NCBI RefSeq assembly: GCF_014697075.1
Contig: NZ_JACJRE010000004.1
Coordinates: 1-64,000 of the forward strand
Source: Tolypothrix sp. FACHB-123
GTDB taxonomy: Bacteria; Cyanobacteriota; Cyanobacteriia; Cyanobacteriales; Nostocaceae
Length of the DNA: 64,000 bases
Direction of reading: 5' to 3'
Numbering within the stretch: position 1 is the stretch's first letter; each line of letters begins with the position of its first letter. Below, piece by piece: positions 35,761 to 45,357 of the stretch. The notes below the pieces were generated by a model. It was not told the origin of the DNA and searched no databases. It saw only the letters and a program-made list of their open reading frames with translations. A program made the position numbers and the translations under genes.

Positions 35761-35980
35761 TGGCTTTTACAAAATAATATTTTTACTGCATATTTATATT
35801 AATGTCTACCTAGTCCCAACTCGAAAATATTTCCTTTTTTTTCTGTATCTCTGCTTGAAAAGAAAATATCATCTTCTTCCATGCTAACCCCAAAAAAACA
35901 ATACCCCCCTCCGCCGCCGGAGAGGGGTTAGGGATGAGATAACACAATTCTCACTGCTGACACTCAGCAATTAGCACTGT

Positions 35981-36508
35981 CTAATAAGCGTCTTGCAACT
36001 CGTAGAAATCAGGCGAGATGTAATCCTTCCGCAAAGGCCAGCCTACCCAATCTTCAGGCATTAGAATTCGCTTCAGGTTGGGGTGTCCTTCATAGATAAT
36101 ACCGAACATATCATAAGACTCGCGCTCTTGCCAGTCTGCTGTCTTCCAAATCCAGTACACTGAAGGAACTGTAGGGTTTTCCCGTGGGAGGAACACCTTC
36201 AAGCGGATTTCTTCAGGGCGATCGCTATTATCACCTACTTTAATTAAGTGATATACGCTCACTAACTCTTGTCCAGGGCCCAGGTCAATTCCACCCTGAA
36301 ACTGGAGATAATTAAACCCGTAAGCATACAAAGCTGTAGAGATGGGGAGTAAAAAATCTGGTGCTACCTTAATTATTTCTACCCCGTTGGCATCAGGTGC
36401 CAAAACCTCATGGTCAAAGCCATTTTCACTCAACCACTGAGAAACTTTCCCAGCTTTTACCAGAGACTCTTCTGCTGCTGGTACTGGCTTAGATTCTTCA
36501 TCAGCCAC
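35981..36508 (-). CDS. ndhJ: NAD(P)H-quinone oxidoreductase subunit J
   Basis: NdhJ (30-kDa type) is part of the hydrophilic connecting arm of the NDH-1 complex in thylakoids, working in respiration, cyclic electron flow and CO2 uptake. The 175 residues end with the family's [20 protein letters not shown] followed by [19 protein letters not shown] motif. It overlaps the 3' end of ndhK by 8 bases, in the conserved ndhC-ndhK-ndhJ operon order. Confidence 0.98.
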   Translation of the reverse strand: MADEESKPVPAAEESLVKAGKVSQWLSENGFDHEVLAPDANGVEIIKVAPDFLLPISTALYAYGFNYLQFQGGIDLGPGQELVSVYHLIKVGDNSDRPEEIRLKVFLPRENPTVPSVYWIWKTADWQERESYDMFGIIYEGHPNLKRILMPEDWVGWPLRKDYISPDFYELQDAY

Positions 36509-37238
36509 GGTTGGTTCCCTCCTTTTGTTTCTGGGATGTCAATAAAGCAGGTGGAACTGGTAAACCAATCGCTTCCGCCAATTCTTTGGGTGGTGTAAAG
36601 CGAGTATCTGACTGCATATACTTACCAGTTAAAATTTGCTCTACTGGCTTGAGATTATGAGTTGTGCTGTAGTAGCGGTGGGTTTGCTTAGTTTGATCCC
36701 GTTCTTGGATGGAATCATTGGCTATCTTCTTCCGCAGCTTGATAATTGCGTCAATAATCGCTTCTGGACGCGGCGGACAACCAGGTAAGTACACATCTAC
36801 AGGAATGAGTTTATCAACTCCACGCACAGCCGTGGGGGAATCAACGCTAAACATCCCGCCTGTAATTGTACAAGCTCCCATCGCAATCACATACTTTGGC
36901 TCAGGCATTTGCTCATAAAGACGTACCAATTGGGGTGCCATCTTCATGGTAATTGTCCCAGCAGTGATAATTAAATCAGCTTGGCGGGGGCTAGAACGGG
37001 GAATTAGCCCAAAACGGTCAAAATCAAATCGAGAGCCAATTAAAGCTGCAAATTCAATAAAGCAGCAAGCCGTACCAAATAGCAACGGCCACAAGCTAGA
37101 AAGCCGCGCCCAGTTGTAAAGGTCATCAACCGTAGTCAGAATTACGTTTTCTGAAAGGTCTTGAGTCACAGTCGGACGCTCAATCGGGTTGATGATGCGT
37201 TCTTTGTCCTGGGTTGTTAAATTAGAATTCAAGACCAT
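36501..37238 (-). CDS. ndhK: NAD(P)H-quinone oxidoreductase subunit K
   Basis: NdhK carries iron-sulfur cluster N2. The 245 residues contain the adjacent cysteines GTACCFIEF, plus MGACTITGG and [15 protein letters not shown] supplying the other ligands. The start overlaps ndhC by 10 bases and the end overlaps ndhJ by 8, so translation is coupled. Full length. Confidence 0.98.
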   Translation of the reverse strand: MVLNSNLTTQDKERIINPIERPTVTQDLSENVILTTVDDLYNWARLSSLWPLLFGTACCFIEFAALIGSRFDFDRFGLIPRSSPRQADLIITAGTITMKMAPQLVRLYEQMPEPKYVIAMGACTITGGMFSVDSPTAVRGVDKLIPVDVYLPGCPPRPEAIIDAIIKLRKKIANDSIQERDQTKQTHRYYSTTHNLKPVEQILTGKYMQSDTRFTPPKELAEAIGLPVPPALLTSQKQKEGTNRG

Positions 37239-37591
37239 TCCAAAGCTCCTTTACGCCATGCGTAAACTAAGGCGATTACAAGAATTGCAATAAATATTAG
37301 CGCTTCAATGAATGCCAATAGCCCTAGACGGTGAAAAGCTACCGCCCAAGGATACAAAAACACAGTCTCCACATCAAAGACGACGAAGACCAGCGCAAAC
37401 ATATAGTAGCGGATGTTGAACTGAATCCAGGCTCCGCCAATCGGTTCCATCCCGGATTCGTATGTTGTGCGCCGTTCCGCACTTTTGCCGCTGGGTCGTA
37501 GGAGCTTGGACGCTGAGAGCGCCAGGGCAGGCACTAGGCTACAGATAATGAGAAAGCCTAGAAGGTACTCGTAACCGCTGAGAACAAACAC
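37229..37591 (-). CDS. ndhC: NAD(P)H-quinone oxidoreductase subunit 3
   Basis: NdhC is a three-helix membrane subunit of NDH-1. The 120 residues have helices at about 6-28, 64-84 and 90-112 and the conserved loop [20 protein letters not shown]. It is the first gene of the ndhCKJ operon, with its promoter in the gap shared with rubA. Confidence 0.98.
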   Translation of the reverse strand: MFVLSGYEYLLGFLIICSLVPALALSASKLLRPSGKSAERRTTYESGMEPIGGAWIQFNIRYYMFALVFVVFDVETVFLYPWAVAFHRLGLLAFIEALIFIAILVIALVYAWRKGALEWS

Positions 37592-37786
37592 AATTGATAT
37601 CTACCGCTTATGGTGTAAATAACGCTGTAACGTTCTTTTACATTATATCTTTTAGGCATTTCTGAAATCTGGGAAACAGAAGTGCTGAAGGTATTTGATT
37701 CGTTTTTAGTTGTGATAGAAAAGTCTAACAGTTATGTCATAATTTGTAACGTATATTTAAGATTTCTCTGCTGCGAGGCCTAAGCA

Positions 37787-38131
37787 ATGAGCGAACAAAG
37801 CGAACAAGCTGTTGAGACTCAAGCGTTAGACCGCTATGAGTGTCGTGCCTGCGGTTATGTCTACGAACCTGAAAAGGGAGACGACAAACATGATATTCCC
37901 TCAGGAATATCCTTCGCAGACCTACCCATAAATTGGCGCTGTCCCGTATGTAGTGCAAAGAAACAAGCTTTCACTAGCATTGGCCCAGCAGGTCAAGCAT
38001 CAGGCTTTCGCGAAAATCTGGGTTACGGTTTAGGCGTCAACACCTTGACCCCAACCCAAAAAAACCTCCTGATTTTCGGTGCTTTGGCACTAGCCTTCTT
38101 ATTTTTTATCAGTCTCTACGGGTTACAATAG
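37787..38131 (+). CDS. rubA: Membrane-anchored rubredoxin
   Basis: RubA is needed for photosystem assembly in cyanobacteria and algae. The 114 residues have the rubredoxin iron site CRACGYVYEP and CPVCSAKK (two CxxC motifs, near residues 22 and 58) and a C-terminal membrane helix (NLLIFGALALAFLFFISLYG). It precedes ycf48 and psbEFLJ in the conserved cyanobacterial order, reading away from ndhCKJ. Confidence 0.97.
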   Translation: MSEQSEQAVETQALDRYECRACGYVYEPEKGDDKHDIPSGISFADLPINWRCPVCSAKKQAFTSIGPAGQASGFRENLGYGLGVNTLTPTQKNLLIFGALALAFLFFISLYGLQ

Positions 38132-38314
38132 ATACTTAGTTAAAAATCTCTACCCACAAAGACAATAGGGATGAGGGAGATGAAGAGGACAAAAAGGACA
38201 AGGGAAATAAATTAACAAATGCCCAATGCCCCATGCCTCAGACCTAATGCCCCACGCCCAATGACAACTGACAACTGACAAATTTAGAAACAACTAAGAA
38301 ATAAAAAGATACTG
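38132..38314. repeat. Intergenic region with GCCCAATGCCCCATGCC repeats
   Basis: Reverse-complement units of the GGGCATTGGGC family (38219-38262) and TGACAACTGACAACTGACAA follow rubA. No gene is seen. Confidence 0.75.
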
Positions 38315-39337
38315 ATGCAAGCAATTTTGAAAGGTTGGCAACGAATATTTGCCCTGTTGATAGTTGTCCTGATGTGTATAGGTTGTAGCAAAGTCCCTTC
38401 TACTAGCTATAACCCCTGGGCAATCATTAATGTACCCACAGAAGCAAAGCTGTTAGATATTGCTTTTACAGAAAATTCTGAGCATGGCTACTTGGTAGGT
38501 AGCAATGCCACCATTTTAGAAACTAATGATGGTGGTGATACTTGGAAACCGCTAAATCTAGAACTTGATGACTCTAGGTATCGCTTTGATGCTGTAAGTT
38601 TTGCTGGTAAAGAAGGATGGATTGCAGGCGAACCTGGTTTGCTACTGCATACTACTGATGAAGGTCGTTCTTGGTCGCGTATTGCCCTCAGCGAAAAACT
38701 ACCTGGTAATCCGATTAGTGTCAGCGCTCTGGGGCCAAATACAGCCGAAATGGCTACTGATGTAGGCGCTATCTATCAAACCAAAGATGGCGGTAAAAAC
38801 TGGAAAGCCCAAGTAGAAGCAGCAGTTGGTGTGGTGCGTAACTTAGAACGTTCTCCCGATGGTAAGTATGTTGCTGTTTCTGCTAAAGGTAGCTTTTATT
38901 CCACTTGGGAACCAGGACAAAATGCTTGGGTACCTCATAACCGCAATAGTTCTCGTCGCGTAGAAAACATGGGCTTTGGTGATAATGGGCAAATGTGGAT
39001 GCTGGCACGGGGAGGTCAGGTACAATTTAGTGACCCTACCAAACCCGATGAGTGGCAAGAAGCACAAAATCCCGAATTATCTACTAGCTGGGGTTTACTG
39101 GATTTAGCTTATCGCACCCCTAATGACATTTGGTTGGGTGGCGGTAGTGGTAACTTACTGCACAGTGCTGATGGTGGTAAAACCTGGGAAAAAGACCGGG
39201 ATGTGGAAACAGTAGCCGCTAATTTTTACAAAATTGTGTTTTTCCAACCCGACCAAGGATTTATTATTGGCGATCGCGGCGTTTTACTAAAATATAACCC
39301 TAACGTAGCAGCAGCTGCTTCATCCGAGCCTGCTTAG
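38315..39337 (+). CDS. ycf48: Photosystem II assembly factor Ycf48 (HCF136)
   Basis: Ycf48 binds precursor D1 and assists PSII reaction-centre assembly in the lumen. The 340 residues begin with a lipoprotein signal (LLIVVLMCIGCSKVP, lipobox Cys at about 24), followed by seven-bladed propeller repeats containing DGGDTWKPL, DEGRSWSRI, DGGKNWKAQ and DGGKTWEKD. It sits between rubA and psbE, in a conserved cluster. Confidence 0.98.
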   Translation: MQAILKGWQRIFALLIVVLMCIGCSKVPSTSYNPWAIINVPTEAKLLDIAFTENSEHGYLVGSNATILETNDGGDTWKPLNLELDDSRYRFDAVSFAGKEGWIAGEPGLLLHTTDEGRSWSRIALSEKLPGNPISVSALGPNTAEMATDVGAIYQTKDGGKNWKAQVEAAVGVVRNLERSPDGKYVAVSAKGSFYSTWEPGQNAWVPHNRNSSRRVENMGFGDNGQMWMLARGGQVQFSDPTKPDEWQEAQNPELSTSWGLLDLAYRTPNDIWLGGGSGNLLHSADGGKTWEKDRDVETVAANFYKIVFFQPDQGFIIGDRGVLLKYNPNVAAAASSEPA

Positions 39338-39455
39338 GGCAACACTAGCCTATGTAATTATCCAGATTTCTGAGAAGGACGTTGCAAGTTGTAACTCTTT
39401 CTAAACTTTGTAGGATAATAAACTCAATAACTGTCTTTGTGAAGGTAGAAATTCG

Positions 39456-39704
39456 ATGTCAGGTACCACTGGAGAGCGTCCGTTTTCGGACATTATTACC
39501 AGCGTTCGTTACTGGGTAATTCACAGCATCACCATCCCAGCATTATTTATCGCGGGTTGGTTATTTGTCAGCACCGGACTGGCTTATGATGTTTTTGGCA
39601 CACCCCGTCCTAATGAGTATTTCACCGAAGTACGTCAAGAAGTGCCCATTGTAAATAACCGCTTTGAAGCTAAAAAGCAAGTTGAAACCTTTATCGGAAA
39701 GTAG
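39456..39704 (+). CDS. psbE: Cytochrome b559 subunit alpha
   Basis: PsbE and PsbF jointly bind the cytochrome b559 haem of PSII. The 82 residues contain the single helix [20 protein letters not shown], with the haem-ligand His in VIHSI near residue 23, and the [10 protein letters not shown]-terminal motif. First gene of psbEFLJ; psbF follows after 9 bases. Confidence 0.99.
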   Translation: MSGTTGERPFSDIITSVRYWVIHSITIPALFIAGWLFVSTGLAYDVFGTPRPNEYFTEVRQEVPIVNNRFEAKKQVETFIGK

Positions 39705-39713
39705 TTTGAAATC

Positions 39714-39851
39714 ATGACTAGCGGCAACAACATCAATCAACCAGTTACCTATCCAATTTTTACAGTTAGATGGCTTGCAGTTCACACCTTAGGTGTGCCA
39801 ACCGTCTTTTTCTTGGGCGCGATCGCCGCAATGCAGTTTATTCAACGCTAG
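39714..39851 (+). CDS. psbF: Cytochrome b559 subunit beta
   Basis: Forty-five codons, ATG at 39714 to TAG at 39851, encoding [20 protein letters not shown] followed by [20 protein letters not shown] and QFIQR. The haem-ligand His is in AVHTLG. The single membrane helix and C-terminus are typical. psbL begins 9 bases later. Confidence 0.99.
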   Translation: MTSGNNINQPVTYPIFTVRWLAVHTLGVPTVFFLGAIAAMQFIQR

Positions 39852-39860
39852 GAGCAACTC

Positions 39861-39980
39861 ATGGAAAGAACGCCCAATCCCAATAATCAGCCGGTAGAAC
39901 TTAACCGGACTTCACTGTACCTGGGACTACTACTAGTTTTTGTTCTGGGTATTCTGTTCTCCAGTTACTTCTTTAACTAA
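39861..39980 (+). CDS. psbL: Photosystem II protein L
   Basis: Thirty-nine residues ([20 protein letters not shown], then [19 protein letters not shown]). A single helix and the NRTSLY motif define PsbL, which stabilises the PSII dimer and quinone binding. GGAG lies 7 bases upstream of the ATG. Third gene of psbEFLJ. Confidence 0.99.
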   Translation: MERTPNPNNQPVELNRTSLYLGLLLVFVLGILFSSYFFN

Positions 39981-40050
39981 CTGGAACAACTTTTGTTAAT
40001 CATTTATTTATTCAACTTGTGTTGATTTGTTGTTAAGGGAGGAGAAAACT

Positions 40051-40170
40051 GTGTCTGGAAGTGGGAGAATTCCTCTGTGGGTCGTCGCTACGATCGCAGG
40101 TTTAGGTGTCATAACTGTTTTAGGCATTTTCTTTTACGGAGCCTATGCCGGAATCGGTTCTTCAATGTAA
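40051..40170 (+). CDS. psbJ: Photosystem II protein J
   Basis: Thirty-nine residues starting at a GTG (40051) with GGGAGGAG 7 bases upstream: [20 protein letters not shown] followed by [19 protein letters not shown]. The RIPLWVV...FFYGAYAG...GSS pattern is PsbJ, near the quinone-exchange channel. Last gene of psbEFLJ. Confidence 0.99.
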   Translation: MSGSGRIPLWVVATIAGLGVITVLGIFFYGAYAGIGSSM

Positions 40171-40243
40171 TAGTAGCTGGAGCCGAATAGCATAATTAGT
40201 GTAGATTTTCTAGCATTTGTTTAGAAATCAACATTATGAAAAA

Positions 40244-40270
40244 ACCGCCCATCTCACGGAGATAGGCGGT
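40244..40270. terminator. Bidirectional terminator between psbJ and psaI
   Basis: ACCGCCcATCT...AGATaGGCGGT forms a stem flanked by AAAAAA on the left and ATTAATTTTTAA on the right, so it can end both psbEFLJ (+) and psaI (-). Confidence 0.85.
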
Positions 40271-40320
40271 ATTAATTTTTAATGGGTCATTAGTTGTTGG
40301 TTAATTGAGTTATTACTCAA

Positions 40321-40461
40321 TTAGGCAATATCTTCGCGTTCAATGTATAGAAACAAAAACGCAAATACGGCAATGGGTACGCCCCAGCCAATGATGGGAA
40401 CGAATAGAGCAGGTAAGTAGGAAGTACTAGCCAAAATCGAAGGCAAAAGTTGAGATGCCAT
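40321..40461 (-). CDS. psaI: Photosystem I reaction centre subunit VIII
   Basis: Forty-six residues, start at 40461: MASQLLPSILASTSYLPALF followed by VPIIGWGVPIAVFAFLFLYI and EREDIA. The hydrophobic helix ending FLFLYIERE is the PsaI signature; PsaI helps trimer formation and PsaL binding. It is convergent with psbJ. Confidence 0.95.
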   Translation of the reverse strand: MASQLLPSILASTSYLPALFVPIIGWGVPIAVFAFLFLYIEREDIA

Positions 40462-40573
40462 AGTCAATGATTCCTGTTAAATTACACTTCAATTCAAGAT
40501 GAGCTTACTGCAAATTCTGTCTCATTTTTTAAATTCTAAAGATTTTTAACACAGCCGCAGTTGTTAACCATGT

Positions 40574-43366
40574 CTAAATACCTAATAGTTCATCTAATTG
40601 CAAAGTTGGTAAATCTGGCGGAATCACAACTCGTGACAGCGATACTTTGTCGCTTTCTTGTTGGGTTTGGGGGTTAAGGGCGATCGCCTCAACGCGCATT
40701 TCTAAGCAACCAAAAGGAATATCTAATTGGGTTGTCAGCTCTAACCTTCCCGCAGAATTGGTCTGTAAATTCTTCAGTAAATGCGGGCCGTCAATCAACC
40801 AGCGGCTTTGACAATCCTCAATCCATAGCTTCACAATCACTTCTGAGGATACTTGAGGTATTTCCACACGCACCCTTACAGATGAGCCGGCAATGAGTTC
40901 GCCTTCTGGTAAATATAATTTTGGCGTTGGTAATAGTTCGACAACTGGGCTAGCCATTCGCGGCAAAGGCGATCGCTCTGCTATTAATGGTACCTCTGGT
41001 ACTTCCTCTTCTACAGTCAGGCTTTCTGTTACCTCTACCTCAGGTTCTTCTTCAATATAAATATCATCTACAACAATTTCTTCCCGCTTGGGTAGGGGTA
41101 TCTTTTGATAACGCGGTGGCGGTGGCGGTGGGGGAACTGGTAGTGATGGGGTGGAATATTCTTTTGAGAGGTTATCTGCTGTCTCTAAATCATGTTGCGC
41201 GATCGCTAGCCAATCTGCTGGTATTTCATCAGTATCTGTATCAAGAGAGGAAATTTCTGACACAGTATAATCACGGTCATTATGAGTAATTACAGTCTCA
41301 GGCACTACAACATCAAGATCATCATCTTGGTCTTGTAAATGAATAGGTTCAGGTAAAGAGAATCCCTGATTTTCTAACCATTTTGTAATCAGCGGTGATG
41401 AGTAGGGGTTACCTTCGATGATTAATTTTGGATTAGGGGGAGTCGCTGTTGTTGGTACAGGTTGCTCAATTACTTCTGGAGTAGATGGACTAGCTATAGG
41501 CGGTACAGATTGTTCAATTAATTCTGAACTAGGCGGAGTTGCTGTTGATGCCACAAAATCATCTATTAACTCCGGACGAGGTGAGTTAGTGGCTTCCGCA
41601 ATATAGGCATCGATCAATTTAGAACGCCGAGAAACAGATACTTCTGTAACAGAAATCATCTGAGATGGTTGATTGCTGATGGATAATTCAGTTGTATTGT
41701 CAGTCTCAGCTAAAGTACTATGCAGTAATTGTGAGTTGTTTGGAGAATGCAAGCTAATGCCATCGACAACCTCACTTTTTGCCGCTTCCTCTTCATCGGT
41801 CGCAGCCGTTAACGGCTTCAAGTATGGAAATGTACTAGCAAGCATCGACATGCGCCGATTTTTAATCACTAGTTGCTCCATGTTGACAGTAGCTAAGGTT
41901 TCTACTTTCTCCAAGCTTTCTAGCTGTGTAGCCAGTTCTGTTGTCGTCGTTTCTGCTGTCAAAGAGCCTGCCAAAATCTCCGTATCCACTGGCTTAATTG
42001 GTGGAAGAGGCGGCATATTAGGTAATTCTAGTGCTCGATGGCTATCTAATGATTTTTTGCGCGATCGCGGTTTAATTTCTGGCGGTAAAAATTTATTCTC
42101 TAAAGTCAGAGACTGGTCTGATGGTACAGCTTTAACTAAATTCAAAAGTGACAAATCAATCCCAACTGCTCGTTCAGGAACTTCAGCAACTTCTGACTCC
42201 TCAAGCTCAAGTGGAGTATTCGTAACTGCCGCTGTAATTGCTAGTAATTCGCTAACAACTGCTGTAATTGTGAATGGCTGGCTAGCTAACAGTGTGACTT
42301 CACCAAGATTAGTCAGCGCACCATACAAACTTACCTCAGCTAAAATTAATTTTGATTCGCAATCAGCAGGAATATTAATTGAAGATTCAATATTAAAAGG
42401 CAATAGTTCATTCGGTAATGATTGCTTAACCTCGTTTAAAATGTCTGATTTAACAGGTGAACGTAGCGCAATTCTTACTTCTAAAGAATAAAGACTTTCT
42501 AGGTAAGGGATCTCTACTGCCAAATCCATTTTTTCTTGTAGTTCTACCCGCCCATTAATAGTCAAAGTTCCACCCCAGCGAGCAACATAGGTTTCTTGCT
42601 CTAGATTCAGCGATAGTGGTGGTAATGCTGGTTTTATTTGTGGTTCTGCTAGCAGTTCCTCATCCAAAAGAGATTCACCGCTAGGTAAAGCTAAATCTAT
42701 TAAATTTTGTAAAATTTGCTCGGCCGTCACACCTCTTACCCACACAGGGTTAACAGGTTGATCGATCGTTATATCTTCTTCTTGATCGTCAATTAGCTTT
42801 GTGGTGACAGAACTAGTTTGAGTTGCAATTGTCGGTCTTGGTTCACTAACAGATGAGTTTTGTTGTTGTGTATCTGTAGATGCTACTGAATTACCAGCTA
42901 GCAAATTTTTCACATGAATAGTGGTTAATTCATCAGTGGAATCAAATACCAAACTATTTCCATTGTCTGACTCAATTGATGGGATTACCTGCTCATCTAC
43001 AGGTTGTGGTAAAACTCGTAAATAAACGTTGTACTGCCAAGATTTACCGAGAATATCCGACATTAAATCACCAGAGCATTGCAGCTCCCAAATTCCCGGT
43101 TTGAAGTAAGTATAGGGAATTACCGCCATTAAGCCTTCTGCATTAGTGCGCCGCGATCGCTTTTGAATTCGGCGCTTAGGTGGTACCTCTTGGGTAGAGG
43201 AGTGAATTACCCTTACTTCCACATCCATATTGGGACGGTTAGAACGAGCCAAAACTCTATACCGACCCTCTATAATTTCTCCTTTTGGCGATTCCAGGGT
43301 ATGCCAAGCGCGATCGCCCTGTCTCTGTATCAGAAATTGCCAGTTGTCCATTGTGAGTGATGCCAA
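40574..43366 (-). CDS. Large conserved cyanobacterial protein, beta-rich, unknown function
   Basis: The 930 residues start MASLTMDNWQFLIQRQGDRA; an internal ATG five codons later is equally plausible. The N-terminal 125 residues look like an Ig/beta-sandwich module (YRVLARSNRPNMDVEVRVIH, FKPGIWELQCSGDLMSDIL). The middle is acidic and Thr/Pro/Ser-rich low complexity, with PPPPPPPR near 735. The C-terminal 120 residues are another beta-sandwich (GELIAGSSVRVRVEIPQVSS). There is no signal peptide or enzyme motif. It may be a structural or adhesion-like scaffold; this is a guess. Confidence 0.75.
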   Translation of the reverse strand: MASLTMDNWQFLIQRQGDRAWHTLESPKGEIIEGRYRVLARSNRPNMDVEVRVIHSSTQEVPPKRRIQKRSRRTNAEGLMAVIPYTYFKPGIWELQCSGDLMSDILGKSWQYNVYLRVLPQPVDEQVIPSIESDNGNSLVFDSTDELTTIHVKNLLAGNSVASTDTQQQNSSVSEPRPTIATQTSSVTTKLIDDQEEDITIDQPVNPVWVRGVTAEQILQNLIDLALPSGESLLDEELLAEPQIKPALPPLSLNLEQETYVARWGGTLTINGRVELQEKMDLAVEIPYLESLYSLEVRIALRSPVKSDILNEVKQSLPNELLPFNIESSINIPADCESKLILAEVSLYGALTNLGEVTLLASQPFTITAVVSELLAITAAVTNTPLELEESEVAEVPERAVGIDLSLLNLVKAVPSDQSLTLENKFLPPEIKPRSRKKSLDSHRALELPNMPPLPPIKPVDTEILAGSLTAETTTTELATQLESLEKVETLATVNMEQLVIKNRRMSMLASTFPYLKPLTAATDEEEAAKSEVVDGISLHSPNNSQLLHSTLAETDNTTELSISNQPSQMISVTEVSVSRRSKLIDAYIAEATNSPRPELIDDFVASTATPPSSELIEQSVPPIASPSTPEVIEQPVPTTATPPNPKLIIEGNPYSSPLITKWLENQGFSLPEPIHLQDQDDDLDVVVPETVITHNDRDYTVSEISSLDTDTDEIPADWLAIAQHDLETADNLSKEYSTPSLPVPPPPPPPRYQKIPLPKREEIVVDDIYIEEEPEVEVTESLTVEEEVPEVPLIAERSPLPRMASPVVELLPTPKLYLPEGELIAGSSVRVRVEIPQVSSEVIVKLWIEDCQSRWLIDGPHLLKNLQTNSAGRLELTTQLDIPFGCLEMRVEAIALNPQTQQESDKVSLSRVVIPPDLPTLQLDELLGI

Positions 43367-43549
43367 GACCGAAGACCAGCTGAGTAATATTTTGCATTAC
43401 TTGCTTGCCAGTTTACCTCAGCAATTTACAATTGCATAATATTAGACAAAGTTTTGCACTAAACATCCGCACTGTGCAGCAATTCGTCGCAAACAAGCAT
43501 GTTAAAACCACCATAATTTATATTCACATACTTAGGTGTTGTGGTACAT

Positions 43550-43702
43550 ATGTCCCTAAACCCGCAAATTAGAGATAATATTTCCAGAGTTGATGGCGAA
43601 TATCAGGTAAACAAGTTTCGAGAAAGCGATCGCATCATCTCCCAAACCTTTCCTCAATTGAATGTGACTCCAAACCAAATTTTTCAGGCTGGTTTAGTGT
43701 AG
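43550..43702 (+). pseudogene. Uma2 gene fragment (C-terminal part)
   Basis: The 50-codon frame MSLNPQIRDNISRVDGEYQV then NKFRESDRIISQTFPQLNVT then PNQIFQAGLV matches the C-terminus of Uma2 proteins (YQV...F...DRIIS..FP.L..T..QIFQAG). The nuclease core is absent, so it is a relic or a very short product. Confidence 0.65.
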
Positions 43703-44005
43703 TTTCTTAATTATGTAATTCGTAATTCTTTAGAGAATACTTGTAAAATAAACCTTAAAATTACTTAGTTTAGCAAAATCAAATAGTATCCTATATTGAA
43801 AATGGGGCATAGAGCATTGATATTTATACCTCATTTGTAGTAATTCTGCTGACATAAGAATTATACTAACGCCAGTTGGAGCATACTCAAAAACTATGCC
43901 CATGACTAGTAATCAGTAAAAATACTAGCTCATAGCCCCTAATATTATTGTTCATGTGTACTGCTGTACTTACTGTTATAAGTACTACTTATTACCTCAA
44001 AATCC
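43703..44005. other. AT-rich intergenic region
   Basis: About 300 bases with a decayed GGGGCATAGAGCAT repeat near 43803. No gene is seen. Confidence 0.5.
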
Positions 44006-44251
44006 TTAAATGCTATAGCGATTTCGATAATAAGCCAGAATTTGCTGAACTAGTTGACGATTTTCAGATGTAGGGTTTGATTTCCAAGATAGCCATAAGC
44101 CTTCAATTTGACTTTGATAATAATCAAACTGGAGGGATGATTGGGGAATCAAACCCACTTCTAAGCCTTCCACTTGACGTAAATGAGCCGCTATCTCTCG
44201 ATAGACTGCTAATGGCAAGCCAGCAAATTCAATTTTTTCTTTAGTCTCCAT
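44006..44251 (-). CDS. Small conserved hypothetical protein
   Basis: The 81-residue protein has a predicted helix-strand-helix pattern (LAVYREIAAHLRQVEGLEVG, SSLQFDYYQSQIEGLWLSW) and ends RNRYSI. It follows the Pro-rich lipoprotein gene after 3 bases, so the two are coupled. Conserved in filamentous cyanobacteria as I recall; function unknown. Confidence 0.7.
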   Translation of the reverse strand: METKEKIEFAGLPLAVYREIAAHLRQVEGLEVGLIPQSSLQFDYYQSQIEGLWLSWKSNPTSENRQLVQQILAYYRNRYSI

Positions 44252-44254
44252 TCC

Positions 44255-45193
44255 TTATGAAGCTCCGACAGCAACAATATGTTGGGATGGCATTGTCCAA
44301 GAAACAGGACTTGTGCCAGGATTTGTAGTTGGTGTTGCTGAATTGGTAGGATTATCGCCTACCATTCTGGCAACTTCAATACCATATTGTTCCACAATCA
44401 CAACAGGATTGGAGCCTTCATTCATTTCAATACGTTTAATCAAAAGCCCGTTAGCCAGTCGCTGTCCGGCTTGCACGTAGCGACTAGTAGGTTCATTTGG
44501 TACTTGAATAATCGCCTGGAGTTGTTTGCCAATTAAAACTACACCAGTTACCAGCACGGATCTTGCTAGTTCCGGTTGTGGTCGTTCTGGTAATACAGAC
44601 ACTAGCTTTGGACTAGGAACAACTGGCGGTAATACTGGAGTGAGTCTAGGCAACAATTTAGGGGCTACTTTCGGCGCTTTCGGCAGGACTTGCGCCAACT
44701 TAGGCGCACTATTATTTGGTGCAGAATTGGCCTTTGTATTGCTGACAGGTGGGTTTAAACTAACTGATTGTACAGCACTGCGTACAGGGACTTTTGTTGC
44801 CGACGGTTTAGCAATTGGTAGGGGTGGTAACTTAGGAACAGGTTTTGCCGTACTGCCAACAATTCCGAGAACCGTTGGTTGAACAATTTCGGCAAAGGGG
44901 TCATTTCGACCTTTTGCTACCATGACTAACCGCTCTGTAGCATTAGTGGGTTGAATTAAAGTAGAAGATGGACTATAAGTTGCAGATGCAACTTTTGATA
45001 CCTGTTTACCAGGCACTATTGGATTATTAAAAGATGGGGTAGCTGATGGCGGTTTAAGTGCTGGTTTTGTAGCTGGGGGAAGATTAGCCGCAGGACTAGG
45101 ATTGCTAGCCTGTGGTGTTTCTTCAGAACTACATCCAACGATCGCCAACATGAAAATGGCTACACCCGTAATTGTGGAATTTTTTCTACCCAT
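44255..45193 (-). CDS. Proline-rich putative lipoprotein
   Basis: The 312 residues start with a lipoprotein signal (ITGVAIFMLAIVGCSSEE, lipobox Cys at about 21). About 180 residues of Pro/Ala/Lys-rich low complexity follow, then a small C-terminal domain: ARSVLVTGVVLIGKQLQAII, SRYVQAGQRLANGLLIKRIE, NPVVIVEQYGIEVARMV. The C-terminal domain resembles pilus-assembly (PilP-like) modules, but I am not certain. It would span the periplasm. It is adjacent to sigF, which controls pili in cyanobacteria, making a surface role attractive (inference). Confidence 0.7.
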   Translation of the reverse strand: MGRKNSTITGVAIFMLAIVGCSSEETPQASNPSPAANLPPATKPALKPPSATPSFNNPIVPGKQVSKVASATYSPSSTLIQPTNATERLVMVAKGRNDPFAEIVQPTVLGIVGSTAKPVPKLPPLPIAKPSATKVPVRSAVQSVSLNPPVSNTKANSAPNNSAPKLAQVLPKAPKVAPKLLPRLTPVLPPVVPSPKLVSVLPERPQPELARSVLVTGVVLIGKQLQAIIQVPNEPTSRYVQAGQRLANGLLIKRIEMNEGSNPVVIVEQYGIEVARMVGDNPTNSATPTTNPGTSPVSWTMPSQHIVAVGAS

Positions 45194-45357
45194 TAGCCGT
45201 TCTCAAAAGCCATAGGAAAATTTGTTTGGAACATCAACATGCCGAAAATTTGTATTTAAGGCTAAGTCTGTTCCTTTTATAACCTAATTTTTTTTATTTC
45301 AATGGTTATTTTTAGTACTGTTAGACCAGCATAACTGCGGAGTAGACTCGTAGATAG

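Noticed and set aside
41673-42491. 272-codon plus-strand frame
   Set aside because: Shadow of the 930-residue minus-strand gene; serine-rich product with no domain.
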